Assembly (NCBI GenBank): GCA_016713435.1
Contig: JADJPD010000018.1
Location: forward strand, 44,979 to 108,978
Source of the DNA: Gemmatimonadota bacterium
GTDB taxonomy: Bacteria; Gemmatimonadota; Gemmatimonadetes; Gemmatimonadales; GWC2-71-9
Direction: 5' to 3'
DNA length: 64,000 nucleotides
Below the pieces are notes generated by a model, which did not search any database, was not told where the DNA came from, and worked only from the letters and a program-made list of their open reading frames with translations. The translations under genes were made by a program, and so were the position numbers. This document shows positions 1 to 7,176 of this stretch, piece by piece. Position 1 is the first letter of the stretch. Every line of letters starts with the position of its first letter.

Positions 1-1
1 C

Positions 2-130
2 GGCGACACCAGCCAGTGGGACATCGGTCTCGACGTGCGGAGCCCGCCCGGGTCCTACGTGGTGGTGGCCTCGCTCGTGATCGGGACGGCGGTCAAGTAC
101 CAGGACACGCTCGCCCTCGCCGTGCAGTGA
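2..130 (+). CDS. BsuPI-like domain protein, C-terminal fragment
   Basis: This is the last 42 codons of a gene that starts before the window. The residues around GDTSQWDIGLDVRSPPGSY closely match the end of the next gene at 277-697. Both carry the Gly-Ser-Tyr turn and a final strand ending in a short hydrophobic stretch, as in the intracellular proteinase inhibitor (BsuPI-like) fold. The two genes are therefore tandem paralogues. Function is unknown; the family name does not prove inhibitor activity. Confidence 0.6.
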   Translation, partial: GDTSQWDIGLDVRSPPGSYVVVASLVIGTAVKYQDTLALAVQ

Positions 131-276
131 GGGGCCGAGGGCGCGCCCGTGTGGCTGGGCCCCCGACCCCGTGGAACCAGCCCGCCCCGCCCCGCTAGAT
201 TGCCCTCCGCCGCACCGGAAGCTGCCGTGCCGCTGGCGCCGCCGCTCCCGCTCCGTCCCCGACACCCCAGGTCCCC

Positions 277-697
277 ATGCGCCGGATGATCGGCCTCGTC
301 GCCGGCCTCCTGCTTGCCGCCGCCTGCCACAAGGCCGCCCCCGCGGCCCCGCCCCTGGCCCTCGCCGTCACGCTCCAGCGGCCCACCGTGGACTCGGGGG
401 GCACCGTGGTGGTGACCTTCACCGCCACCAATCCCGGCACCGAGGTCATCCGGCTCTCCGCGCCGAGCAGCTGCGTGGCCATGGCCCGGATCGAGACGGC
501 CACGGGCGAGGTGGTGGCGACGCCCACCATGCTCTGCTCCGAGAAGGTCACCAAGTTCCAGTTCCCGGCGGGCACCACCAGCCAGTGGGACGTGGGCCTC
601 GACGTCCGGAGCCCCCGGCAGCTATCGCGTGGTGGGCCTCCTCAAGCTCGGCGACGTGGCCGTCCTCCAGGACACCATGCCGCTCACGGTCCGTTAG
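277..697 (+). CDS. BsuPI-like domain lipoprotein or secreted protein (frameshifted)
   Basis: The protein starts with a signal sequence (MRRMIGLVAGLLLAAACHK) whose AAC could be a lipobox, so it is probably an envelope lipoprotein. It continues as a single beta-sandwich with the BsuPI pattern: a 'TNPG' turn, a 'V-T-K-F-Q-F-P-A-G-T' loop and a Trp-Asp-Val-Gly-Leu strand. Near 612, in a C-rich run, the frame must change. After that the expected end (GSYRVVGLLKLGD...) reads to a TAG at 695-697. Its C-terminal half repeats the partial gene at 2-130. A TAGATT element lies at 196-201. Confidence 0.6.
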
Positions 698-778
698 GTT
701 CCGGCCGGGACGTCCCGCCGGCCCCCGATCCTCGGGGCGGCCGGGCTCCCGGCTTCCCCCTCTTCGCGGAGGCTTTCC

Positions 779-1321
779 ATGTCCCGACTCGCACGCGGCC
801 TGCGGCTGACCCTCGTGGCCCTCGTCCTCGGCGCGCTCCCCGCGCGGGCGCAGCACCCCCAGGTCCGCCAGGGCTTCTGGTTCAATGCCGGCCTGGGCTA
901 CGGCAGCCTCGGCTGCCAGGACTGTGATTCACGCGAGAGCGGCATCACCGGCGCCATCGCCGTGGGCGGCACCCTGGCCGGCGGGAAGCTCTACCTCGGC
1001 GCCGGCAGCAACGGCTGGACGAAGGAGGAGGACGGCCTCCGCCTGTCCGTCAGCACCCTCACCGCGCTGCTCCGCTGGTACCCGTCCGCCACCGGCGGCT
1101 TCTTCGTCCTCGGCGGGCTCGGCGTGGGGCAGGTCAAGCTGAGCCTCGACGACGTCAGCGTCGAGAAGACGGGCGGCGCCGTCCTCCTCGGGCTCGGCTA
1201 CGACATCCGCGTGGGCCGGAACGTCAGCCTCACCCCCTTCTGGAACGGCTACGGCATCCAGGCCGAGGACGACGTGGACGCCAACGTGGGGCAGCTGGGG
1301 ATCGGGATCACGGTGCACTAG
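779..1321 (+). CDS. Outer-membrane beta-barrel family protein
   Basis: A 180-residue protein with a clear Sec signal peptide (residues 1-24, ending ARAQ). The rest is short amphipathic strands rich in Gly and aromatic residues: FWFNAGLGYGS, TLTALLRWYPS, GGFFVLGGLGVG and VLLGLGYDI. It ends in a hydrophobic strand closed by VH. This is the layout of small eight-stranded OmpA/OmpW-like barrels, common in this group of bacteria. No ligand or partner can be read from the sequence. A Cys pair (CQDC) lies in an early loop. Confidence 0.6.
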   Translation: MSRLARGLRLTLVALVLGALPARAQHPQVRQGFWFNAGLGYGSLGCQDCDSRESGITGAIAVGGTLAGGKLYLGAGSNGWTKEEDGLRLSVSTLTALLRWYPSATGGFFVLGGLGVGQVKLSLDDVSVEKTGGAVLLGLGYDIRVGRNVSLTPFWNGYGIQAEDDVDANVGQLGIGITVH

Positions 1322-1433
1322 CCCCCGGCCGCCGTCCCGCGCCAGGGATGATGGGCGTGGGCGGTGGCCCGTGCGTCGGATCGGGATACCTTTCAGGCAT
1401 ATCGCACCCCACCCCAGGCGCGGAAGCCGCGGC

Positions 1434-1817
1434 ATGAGCGAGACGCCGTACCAGCCCATCCCGAAGATCGGCGACGAGGACGTGGAGCGGATCATCCGCC
1501 GCGACTTCCCGCTCGCCCTCCAGGAACAGGTGCGTGCCGCCCTGGCGCGCTACGGCCGCGAGCCGTGGGAGCGGGAGCCACCGCGCGTGCGCATGGCCAT
1601 CCTCCGCCTCGCTCACGGCGACGCCGCCGCCGTGGAACGCCACCTCCGGATCGCCAAGGAAGACTTCCGCGACGTGCTGGCCGCCGCCGAGTATCCGGGG
1701 GCGAGCATCGAGTGGGGGAAGCTGTCGGCGCTCACCCCCGAGGAACGCGCCCGGCTCCACGCGGCCGACTGGGACCAGTACCGCGCCTGGCTGGCGCGTC
1801 CCGCCGCCGAGCCCTGA
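1434..1817 (+). CDS. Conserved hypothetical protein, 127 aa
   Basis: A soluble, charged, mostly helical protein (MSETPYQPIPKIGDEDVERI...) with no signal peptide or membrane segment. The ATG at 1434 is preferred over an upstream GTG at 1371 because the extra residues look non-coding. The body resembles small hypothetical proteins of the IIRRDFP...RVRMAILRLA...L type, for which I know no function. It is followed after 4 nt by the hydrolase at 1822, so the two are probably cotranscribed. A TACCTT element at 1387-1392 is a possible -10 box. Confidence 0.55.
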   Translation: MSETPYQPIPKIGDEDVERIIRRDFPLALQEQVRAALARYGREPWEREPPRVRMAILRLAHGDAAAVERHLRIAKEDFRDVLAAAEYPGASIEWGKLSALTPEERARLHAADWDQYRAWLARPAAEP

Positions 1818-1821
1818 CGCC

Positions 1822-2523
1822 ATGCGCCGGGTGCTGCTGCTGCCGGGGCTCGACGGGACGGGCGAGCTCTTTGCGCCATTCGTGGAGCGGGCGCCGGCGG
1901 GGGTGACGGTGGAGGTGGCGCGGCTGCCGGAGCGGCTCGTCGAGTACCCTGCCCTCGCCGACTGGGCGGTGGAGACGCTCCGGCTGGATGGCGAGACGGT
2001 GCTGGTGGCGGAGTCGTTCGCGGGGCCGCTCGCCATCCTGGTCGCGGCGCGGGCGCGGGTCGCGGCGGTGGTGCTGGTGAACACCTGGATCGTGTCGCCC
2101 TACGCGCCGACGTGGAACTGGCTGATCCGGCCGTGGGCCTTCCGCGTGCCGCCCCCGAAGCGCGTCCTCCGGGCCCGCATGCTCGGCGACCGGGCGAGCG
2201 ACGACCTGGTCACCCGCGCGCGCGACGTCGTGGCCTCGGTGCCCCCCGCCGTGATGGCGGGCCGCCTCCGCGCCATGATGCGCGCCGACGTGCGGCGGGA
2301 GGCCGCCGAGGTGTCGCGCGGGGGGACGCCGCTGGTGGTGCTCCACGGCGACGGCGACGGGCTGGTGCCCCGGCGGAGCGTCGCGCAGGTGGAGCAGGCC
2401 GTTCCCGTGAAGCCGACGGTGATCCACCTCGCGGGCCCGCACCTGCTGCTGCAGGTGGAGCCCGAGGCGAGCTGGCAGGCGCTCGCTCCGTGGCTGCGAC
2501 CGACTTCAGGCGCACACCCGTAG
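1822..2523 (+). CDS. Alpha/beta-hydrolase
   Basis: A 233-residue cytoplasmic protein of alpha/beta-hydrolase type. It opens with the oxyanion-loop pattern LLLPGLDGTG and has a nucleophile elbow A-E-S-F-A near Ser65. This is close to G-x-S-x-G, but with Ala at both Gly positions. A late Asp lies in LHGDGDGLV and a late His in AGPHLLLQ. The pattern fits small lipase/thioesterase-like hydrolases of unknown substrate. The stop codon lies inside a 29-nt inverted repeat (2516-2544). The Ala-for-Gly changes at the elbow are unusual but known in the superfamily. Confidence 0.7.
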   Translation: MRRVLLLPGLDGTGELFAPFVERAPAGVTVEVARLPERLVEYPALADWAVETLRLDGETVLVAESFAGPLAILVAARARVAAVVLVNTWIVSPYAPTWNWLIRPWAFRVPPPKRVLRARMLGDRASDDLVTRARDVVASVPPAVMAGRLRAMMRADVRREAAEVSRGGTPLVVLHGDGDGLVPRRSVAQVEQAVPVKPTVIHLAGPHLLLQVEPEASWQALAPWLRPTSGAHP

Positions 2524-2612
2524 CGGCGGAGCTACGCTCCGCCGCCTCGATCCCACCATCGTGCTGGATCCTGAAGATAGAGACGGCGGAGCGTAGCTCC
2601 GCCGCTACGGGT
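2516..2612. repeat. Paired REP-like inverted repeat
   Basis: Positions 2516-2544 and 2584-2612 are perfect reverse complements over 29 nt. Each arm is also a hairpin by itself (cggcggagc, tac or gta loop, gctccgccg). The arms are 39 nt apart. This is the layout of a REP doublet (BIME-like element). The left arm overlaps the stop codon of the upstream hydrolase, and the right arm ends 19 nt before the ATG of the RidA gene. It could act as a transcription terminator or mRNA-end stabiliser. I saw no second copy in the window. Confidence 0.8.
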
Positions 2613-2631
2613 CAACGTGACGAGAGGAATC

Positions 2632-3102
2632 ATGCGACAGCCCCTGCTGCTCATCAGCGTCCTCACCCTCGCCGCGGCCGCCGCCGCGCAGGCGCAGGCG
2701 CCCGCCTTCAAGAACCCGCCCACCCTCCCGCCGAGCCCGGGCTGGTCCCAGGTGGCGGAGGTGCCGCCGGGCAGCAAGCTGGTGTTCATCTCGGGCCAGG
2801 TGGCGATGGACCAGTCGGGCCGGATCGTGGCGCTGAGCAACTTCCGCGGCCAGGCAGAGCAGGTGTTCCAGAACCTGGACCGTGCCCTCCGCGCCTCGGG
2901 CGCCACCTTCAAGGACGTGGTGAAGCTCACGTACTTCGTGCTCGACGTAACCCAGCTCCCCACCCTGCGCGAGGTGCGCGACAACTACGTCAACCGCGCC
3001 GCGCCGCCCGCGAGCACCCTGGTGCAGGTCTCGGCGCTCTTCACGCCGGGGATCCTGCTGGAGGTGGAGGCCGTGGCGGTGGTGCCGGTGGCAGCGCCGT
3101 GA
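2632..3102 (+). CDS. RidA family protein with signal peptide
   Basis: A 156-residue protein. Residues 1-23 are a Sec signal peptide (MRQPLLLISVLTLAAAAAAQ). The rest is a RidA/YjgF/UK114 domain, with the family's ISGQVAMD strand, the FRGQAEQVFQNL helix and the VVKLTYFVLD strand. Cytoplasmic RidA hydrolyses reactive enamines and imines; the exported versions have no settled role. The late catalytic Arg of the R-P-A-S signature is replaced by P-A-S-T here, so deaminase activity is uncertain. AGAGGA six bases before ATG 2632 favours it over GTG 2617. Confidence 0.8.
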   Translation: MRQPLLLISVLTLAAAAAAQAQAPAFKNPPTLPPSPGWSQVAEVPPGSKLVFISGQVAMDQSGRIVALSNFRGQAEQVFQNLDRALRASGATFKDVVKLTYFVLDVTQLPTLREVRDNYVNRAAPPASTLVQVSALFTPGILLEVEAVAVVPVAAP

Positions 3103-3118
3103 CGGGGGCGTCCGCCGC

Positions 3119-3406
3119 ATGAGCTGGCTCCGGCCCATGGGCATCCTGATCCTCGCCCCGTGGCTCGCCCTCGTCCCGGCCGTGCTGCTCGCCGTCATCG
3201 GCAAGGTGCGCGGGCGGCGGCTGGCGCTCTGGGTGGCGGCGGGGTGGGTGGGCTACATGTTGTACGAGCTCGGCATGAAGTACCGCCTCTTGTGTGGCGG
3301 CGAGTGCAATATCCGGGTGGATCTCCTCGTCATCTACCCGCTCCTCCTCGGCATGACGGCCGTGGCCCTCTTCCAGGCCATGCTGCCGGCCACGGCGGAG
3401 CCGTGA
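3119..3406 (+). CDS. Small integral membrane protein, 95 aa
   Basis: Three predicted membrane helices (about residues 8-28, 36-50 and 68-88), with a short basic cytoplasmic loop (GKVRGRR) and a Cys pair in the segment YRLLCGGECN. I do not recognise a named family. The stop overlaps the GTG start of the YhhN gene (GTGA at 3403-3406), so the two are translationally coupled and may share a membrane-related role. Confidence 0.55.
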   Translation: MSWLRPMGILILAPWLALVPAVLLAVIGKVRGRRLALWVAAGWVGYMLYELGMKYRLLCGGECNIRVDLLVIYPLLLGMTAVALFQAMLPATAEP

Positions 3407-4045
3407 CGGCGACGCCCTTCGTGGCCCTGGCCGGCGTATCGCTCGCGGGGCAGTTGCGGGCCGAGTATGGTGGCCCGAAGTGGCAGGTGTACCTCTGCAA
3501 GCCGCTCACTACGGTGCTGCTCTTCCTGGCGGCCGTGGTGCCGCCGCGGCTTGTGGACGGGCGCTACACGGCGGGCATCGCCGGCGGCCTCCTCGCGTCG
3601 CTGGCCGGCGACATCTTCCTGATGCTCCCGGGCGACCAGTTCCTGGCCGGGCTGCTCTGCTTCCTGGTGGCGCACCTGGCGTACCTCATGGCGTTCACCG
3701 CCGGGGTGCCGATCGGCCAGAGTCCGTGGCTCCTGCTCCCGCTCGGCGCCGCGGCCGCCGGGGCTGCTGGTGCTGCTCTGGTCCGGCTTGGGGCGGATGA
3801 AGGGCCCAGTGGTGGTGTACAGCGTCGTGATCCTGGTGATGGTCTGGCAGGCGGGTGCCCGCGCGCTGGCGCTGCCGAGCCGGGGGGCAACCTTCGCGGC
3901 GGCCGGTGCGGTGCTGTTCATGGCATCGGACAGCCTGCTGGCACTCAATCGCTTCCGCGGCAAGTGGTCGCTGGCGCAGGCGCAGGTGATGGTCACGTAC
4001 GTGGCGGCGCAGGCGCTGATCGCGCTGTCGGTCTCCATCCGCTGA
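3403..4045 (+). CDS. YhhN/TMEM86 family lysoplasmalogenase-like membrane protein (frameshifted)
   Basis: A polytopic membrane protein of the YhhN/TMEM86 family, of which the animal members hydrolyse lysoplasmalogens. Two diagnostic stretches are visible: SLAGDIFLMLPGDQFLAGL...HLAYL in the first half, and FMASDSLLALNRF in the second, with the conserved Asp of each. The two halves lie in different frames; the shift falls near 3755-3775 in a run of gcc/ggc/ctg codons. Both halves are fully conserved, so this is probably one gene with an indel in the reading. Start GTG 3403 overlaps the previous stop. Confidence 0.75.
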
Positions 4046-4051
4046 GGGCCC

Positions 4052-4438
4052 ATGGCAGGCGCTGACGACGACCGCGCGCTCATCGCGCGCTACCTCACGG
4101 CCTACAACGCCTTCGACATCCCGGGCCTGCTGGCCACGCTGCACCCGGAGGTCACCTTCCGGAACCTCACCGACGGCCAGCTCACCGCCAGCGCCGACGG
4201 CCTCGACGAATTCCGCGCCCTGGCCGAGCGGAGCGCCGCGTACTTCTCCTCGCGGCGGCAGACCTTGCGCCGCTTCGAGCGCGACGGCGCCGAGGCGCGG
4301 ATCGAGGTGGACTACGAGGGGGTACTCAAGCAGGACCTCGGGCCGGGGATGAAGGCCGGGAACACGCTCAAGCTCTCCGGGCGGAGCCGGTTCGGGTTCC
4401 GGGATGGGCTGATCGCGATGATCGTCGACGAGTCGTAG
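4052..4438 (+). CDS. SnoaL-like / NTF2-fold protein
   Basis: A 128-residue cone-shaped NTF2-fold protein. It has the opening helix DRALIARYLTAYNAFDIPGLLATLHPEVTFRN, typical of SnoaL-like domains, then a Phe/Glu-rich middle and closing strands (LSGRSRFGFRDGLIAMIVDES). Members are ketosteroid isomerase-like enzymes, polyketide cyclases or ligand-binding proteins, and the substrate cannot be told. It starts 6 nt after YhhN and ends 8 nt before the RBBP9-like hydrolase, so it sits in a tight operon. Confidence 0.75.
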   Translation: MAGADDDRALIARYLTAYNAFDIPGLLATLHPEVTFRNLTDGQLTASADGLDEFRALAERSAAYFSSRRQTLRRFERDGAEARIEVDYEGVLKQDLGPGMKAGNTLKLSGRSRFGFRDGLIAMIVDES

Positions 4439-4446
4439 CGTTCGCT

Positions 4447-4989
4447 ATGCCCACCCGTGCCCTCCTCCTCCCCGGCCTCTACGACTCGGGCCCCGCGCAT
4501 TGGCAGACGCACTGGGAGCAGTCCGAGCCCGGCTTCGTGCGCGTGATCCAGGACGACTGGGCCACGCCGCGGCTGTCGGACTGGGTGGCGCGGCTGGACG
4601 AGGCGGTGGCGGCACATGGACGGCAGGTGGTCCTGGTGGGGCACAGCTCCTCCTGCGCCCTCATCGCGGCGTGGAGCGGGCTGGAGGGCCGCCGGGTGAA
4701 GGGCGCCCTCCTGGTGGCGCCGAGCGACAGCGAGGCCCCGTCGTATCCCGCGGGACCCACGGGCTTCGCGCCGATGCCGATGGCGCCGATCCCCTTCCGC
4801 ACGATTTTGGTAGCGAGCACCAACGACGAGTATGTATCCATGGAGCGCGCCCGCGCCTTCGCGTGGGCGTGGGGCAGCCGGCTGGTCGAGGCCGGCGCCC
4901 TCGGCCACATCAACTCCGCGAGCAACCTCGGCCGCTGGCCGGTGGGCCGGGCGCTGCTCGAGGAGCTGCTCACACTCCGGGAGACCTGA
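4447..4989 (+). CDS. RBBP9/YdeN family alpha/beta-hydrolase
   Basis: A 180-residue serine hydrolase of the RBBP9/YdeN family. It opens LLLPGLYDSGPAHWQTHWE, with the family's typical His-Trp pair. The nucleophile motif is G65-H-S67-S-S, the catalytic Asp lies in STNDEYVS and the catalytic His in LGHINSAS. The final Gly of G-x-S-x-G is Ser here, and family members vary at this spot. Cellular substrates are largely unknown. The stop overlaps the start of the next gene (TGATG). Confidence 0.8.
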   Translation: MPTRALLLPGLYDSGPAHWQTHWEQSEPGFVRVIQDDWATPRLSDWVARLDEAVAAHGRQVVLVGHSSSCALIAAWSGLEGRRVKGALLVAPSDSEAPSYPAGPTGFAPMPMAPIPFRTILVASTNDEYVSMERARAFAWAWGSRLVEAGALGHINSASNLGRWPVGRALLEELLTLRET

Positions 4990-5480
4990 TGCGCCTGGCA
5001 CGAAGGTGGTACGCCGCCGTCGTTCTCGTCTGCGCCACCGCGTGCGCGAGCCCGCCCGCCGGCCCCACGCCCGACCCGGGGCCGGTCACGGTCGAAGGAC
5101 TGGCGCCCGGCACCCTGCTGCGCGTGGGTCAGGGCGGCGAGTACGTCACCGGATTCCTGGCCTCCGTTGACGGCGACACAATCCGCCTGCGCCAGGACGG
5201 CCGGCTCCACGCGCGGGCCCGCGCACGCGCCGACACGGTCTGGATCAAGGGCCGGCGCACCCACAACACCGCCCGCACGGGCCTCGTCCTCGGCCTGGTG
5301 GTGGGCGGCATCGTCTTCATCGCGATGCGGCAGGACGCCGAGACCCGCGGCTTCGCGACCACCGGCGGACTCGGGGTCGCGGGCGTGCTCGTCGCGATCG
5401 GGCTCCTCGGCGACGCCGCGCAGGACGCGCCCTGGCTGCAGGTGGATCCACCGCCGGCCACACCCCCCTCATCACCCTGA
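4989..5480 (+). CDS. Putative lipoprotein with glycine-zipper-like membrane segment
   Basis: A 163-residue protein with a lipoprotein-like signal (VVLVCATACASPP). A small beta domain follows: EGLAPGTLLRV...VTGFLASVDGDTIRLR, an Sm-like or SH3-like 'expose to solvent' pattern. After it come two Gly/Ala-rich hydrophobic segments (GLVLGLVVGGIVFIA and LGVAGVLVAIGLLG). I know no exact family, but similar proteins are common in Gemmatimonadota-type genomes. It overlaps the hydrolase stop by one base. Confidence 0.55.
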   Translation: MRLARRWYAAVVLVCATACASPPAGPTPDPGPVTVEGLAPGTLLRVGQGGEYVTGFLASVDGDTIRLRQDGRLHARARARADTVWIKGRRTHNTARTGLVLGLVVGGIVFIAMRQDAETRGFATTGGLGVAGVLVAIGLLGDAAQDAPWLQVDPPPATPPSSP

Positions 5481-5489
5481 CCCTACCCT

Positions 5490-5852
5490 ATGCCTTCCCT
5501 GCACATCCTCGTCGCCGGCCCCTATCGCTCCGGCACCAACGACGATCCGGTCCTGATCCAGAAGAACGTGGACGCCATGACGGAGGCGTCGCTGCAGCTC
5601 TTCCGCGCCGGCCACCTGCCGGTGATGGGCGAGTGGTATGCGCTGCCGCTCATCGAGCACGGCGGCTCCACGGGGATCGGGGACCCGGTCTTCAACGAGA
5701 TCTTCCACCCCATTTCCCGGCGCCTGGTGGCCAAGTGCGACGGCTGCCTCCGCATCGGCGGGCCGAGCGCCGGGGCGGACGAGATGGTGGCGCTGGCGCG
5801 CGAGCATGGGAAGGCCGTCTACTTCTCCCTCACCGACATCCCCGCCGCCTGA
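5490..5852 (+). CDS. DUF4406-like protein (nucleoside deoxyribosyltransferase fold)
   Basis: A 120-residue protein that begins LHILVAGPYRSG, the phosphate-binding opening of DUF4406 and nucleoside 2-deoxyribosyltransferase-like proteins. It later has a KCDGCLRIGGPSAGADEMVALA block, in the place of the family's Asp/Gly-Ser-x-Gly-Ala-x-x-E active-site segment. The conserved Glu of that segment is present. The enzyme may cut N-glycosidic bonds, but no substrate can be assigned. Confidence 0.6.
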   Translation: MPSLHILVAGPYRSGTNDDPVLIQKNVDAMTEASLQLFRAGHLPVMGEWYALPLIEHGGSTGIGDPVFNEIFHPISRRLVAKCDGCLRIGGPSAGADEMVALAREHGKAVYFSLTDIPAA

Positions 5853-5962
5853 GCGCGCAAACATGGTAGGGGCCGGCCATGGCCCCCGTACGGGGAGCTT
5901 GCGTCGGGGCTGTCGCTTGCGTCCATTTCCCGAGCCAGCCCCACCCCCACCCGAGGCCCCGC

Positions 5963-6484
5963 GTGACGCCGATCGTCATCACGCCGCTCCCCCGCCCCGC
6001 TGCCGACCCCGACATCCGCGCCCTCGCCGAGCTGCTCCGCGACGCCGTCCAGTCCGGCGCCGCCGTGAGCTTCCTGGCCACGCTCACCGTGGCGGAGGCG
6101 GAAGCCTGGTGGCGGAACGCCATCGCAACGGCGCATCCCAACGCGGTGTTCCTGGTGGCGCGGGAGGAGGGGCGGATCGTGGGGACGGTGCAGGTGCACC
6201 CGGCCTGGGCTCCCAACCAGCCGCACCGCATGGACCTGGCGAAGCTGCTGGTGCATCGCGAGGTGCGGCAGGGCGGGATCGGGAGCCGCCTGATGGTGGC
6301 GGCCGAGGAGGCGGCACGGGCCGCCGGCTACACCCTTCTTACACTGGACTGCAAGCGCGGCGGCGCCGCCGAGCGGCTGTACCGGAAGCTGGGCTGGACC
6401 TTCGTGGGCATCATCCCGAACTTTGCGGTGGACCCCGACGGCGTCACCCCGCACGACGACGCGCTCTTCTACAAGCCCCTATGA
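5963..6484 (+). CDS. GNAT family N-acetyltransferase
   Basis: A 173-residue GNAT. The middle strands read VFLVAREEGRIVGTVQVH and DLAKLLVHREVRQGGIGSRLM. The acetyl-CoA loop is R-Q-G-G-I-G, and a late strand reads YTLLTLDCKRGGAAERLYRKLGW. The GTG at 5963 is taken as start because the upstream residues are proline/histidine-rich and unlike any GNAT. The target amine is unknown. The stop overlaps the ATG of the DUF1810 gene by ATGA. Confidence 0.8.
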   Translation: MTPIVITPLPRPAADPDIRALAELLRDAVQSGAAVSFLATLTVAEAEAWWRNAIATAHPNAVFLVAREEGRIVGTVQVHPAWAPNQPHRMDLAKLLVHREVRQGGIGSRLMVAAEEAARAAGYTLLTLDCKRGGAAERLYRKLGWTFVGIIPNFAVDPDGVTPHDDALFYKPL

Positions 6485-6915
6485 GCGACGATCCCTGGCA
6501 CCTGGCCCGCTTCCTCGAGGCGCAGGCCCACAACTACCCCGACGCCCTCGCCGAGCTGCGGCTCGGGCAGAAGCGCACGCACTGGATCTGGTACGTCTTC
6601 CCGCAGGTGCGCGGCCTCGGCCTGAGCCCCGCGTCGCAGAAGTACGGGCTCAGCGGGCGCGAGGAGGCGCGCGCTTACCTGACGCACCCGGTGCTCGGCG
6701 CCCGGCTGCGGGAGTGCGTGGATGCGCTGCTCAGCGTGCGGGAGAAGACGGCCTTCGAGATCTTCGGCGGGCTCGACAGCATGAAGGTGCGGTCGAGCAT
6801 GACGCTCTTTGCGGAGGTGTCGCCGCCGGGGTCGCGGTTCCATGCGGTGATCGCGCGGTATTTCGCCGATGCGCCGGACCCGATCACGCTCGACCTGCTG
6901 GCAGCCGGCCCGTAG
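6481..6915 (+). CDS. DUF1810 family protein
   Basis: A 144-residue protein with the full DUF1810 pattern: LARFLEAQ...YPDALAELRLGQKRTHWIWYVFPQ at the start, YGLSGREEARAYLTHPVLG in the middle, and FGGLDSMKVRSSMTLFAEV near the end. The family is cytoplasmic and has no firm role; YLTHP and the Lys-x-x-His-Trp-x-Trp motif are near-invariant. It is coupled to the preceding GNAT. Immediately downstream the sequence becomes an abnormal poly-G tract. Confidence 0.85.
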   Translation: MSDDPWHLARFLEAQAHNYPDALAELRLGQKRTHWIWYVFPQVRGLGLSPASQKYGLSGREEARAYLTHPVLGARLRECVDALLSVREKTAFEIFGGLDSMKVRSSMTLFAEVSPPGSRFHAVIARYFADAPDPITLDLLAAGP

Positions 6916-7176
6916 GCTGATCTTCGCCGGGGCGCGGGGCCCCGCGGGGGGGGGCGCGCCCGTGCGGGGGGGGGGGGGGGGGGGGGCCCGGGGGCGGCCC
7001 CCGGGGGGGGGGCGCGGGGGGGGCCCCCGCCGGGGGGGGGGGGGCCGGGGGGGGGGCCGGGGCGGGGCGCCGCCCCCCGGCGGGGGGGGGCCGGGCCCCG
7101 CCGCCCCGGCCGGGGGGGCCGGGGGGGGCGGGGGGGGGCGGGGGGGGGGGGGGGGGGGGGGGGGGGCCGGGGGGCG
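6916..7176. other. Poly-G/C low-complexity tract (likely artefact)
   Basis: About 240 nt made almost only of G with scattered C, with no A and almost no T between about 6940 and 7175. It includes runs of more than 20 G. It lies at the 3' end of the diguanylate cyclase gene, where it would encode a proline tail without a stop. Such a tract is far outside the base composition of the rest. A sequencing or consensus failure is the simplest reading; a true G-quadruplex-forming repeat is the alternative. Confidence 0.75.
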
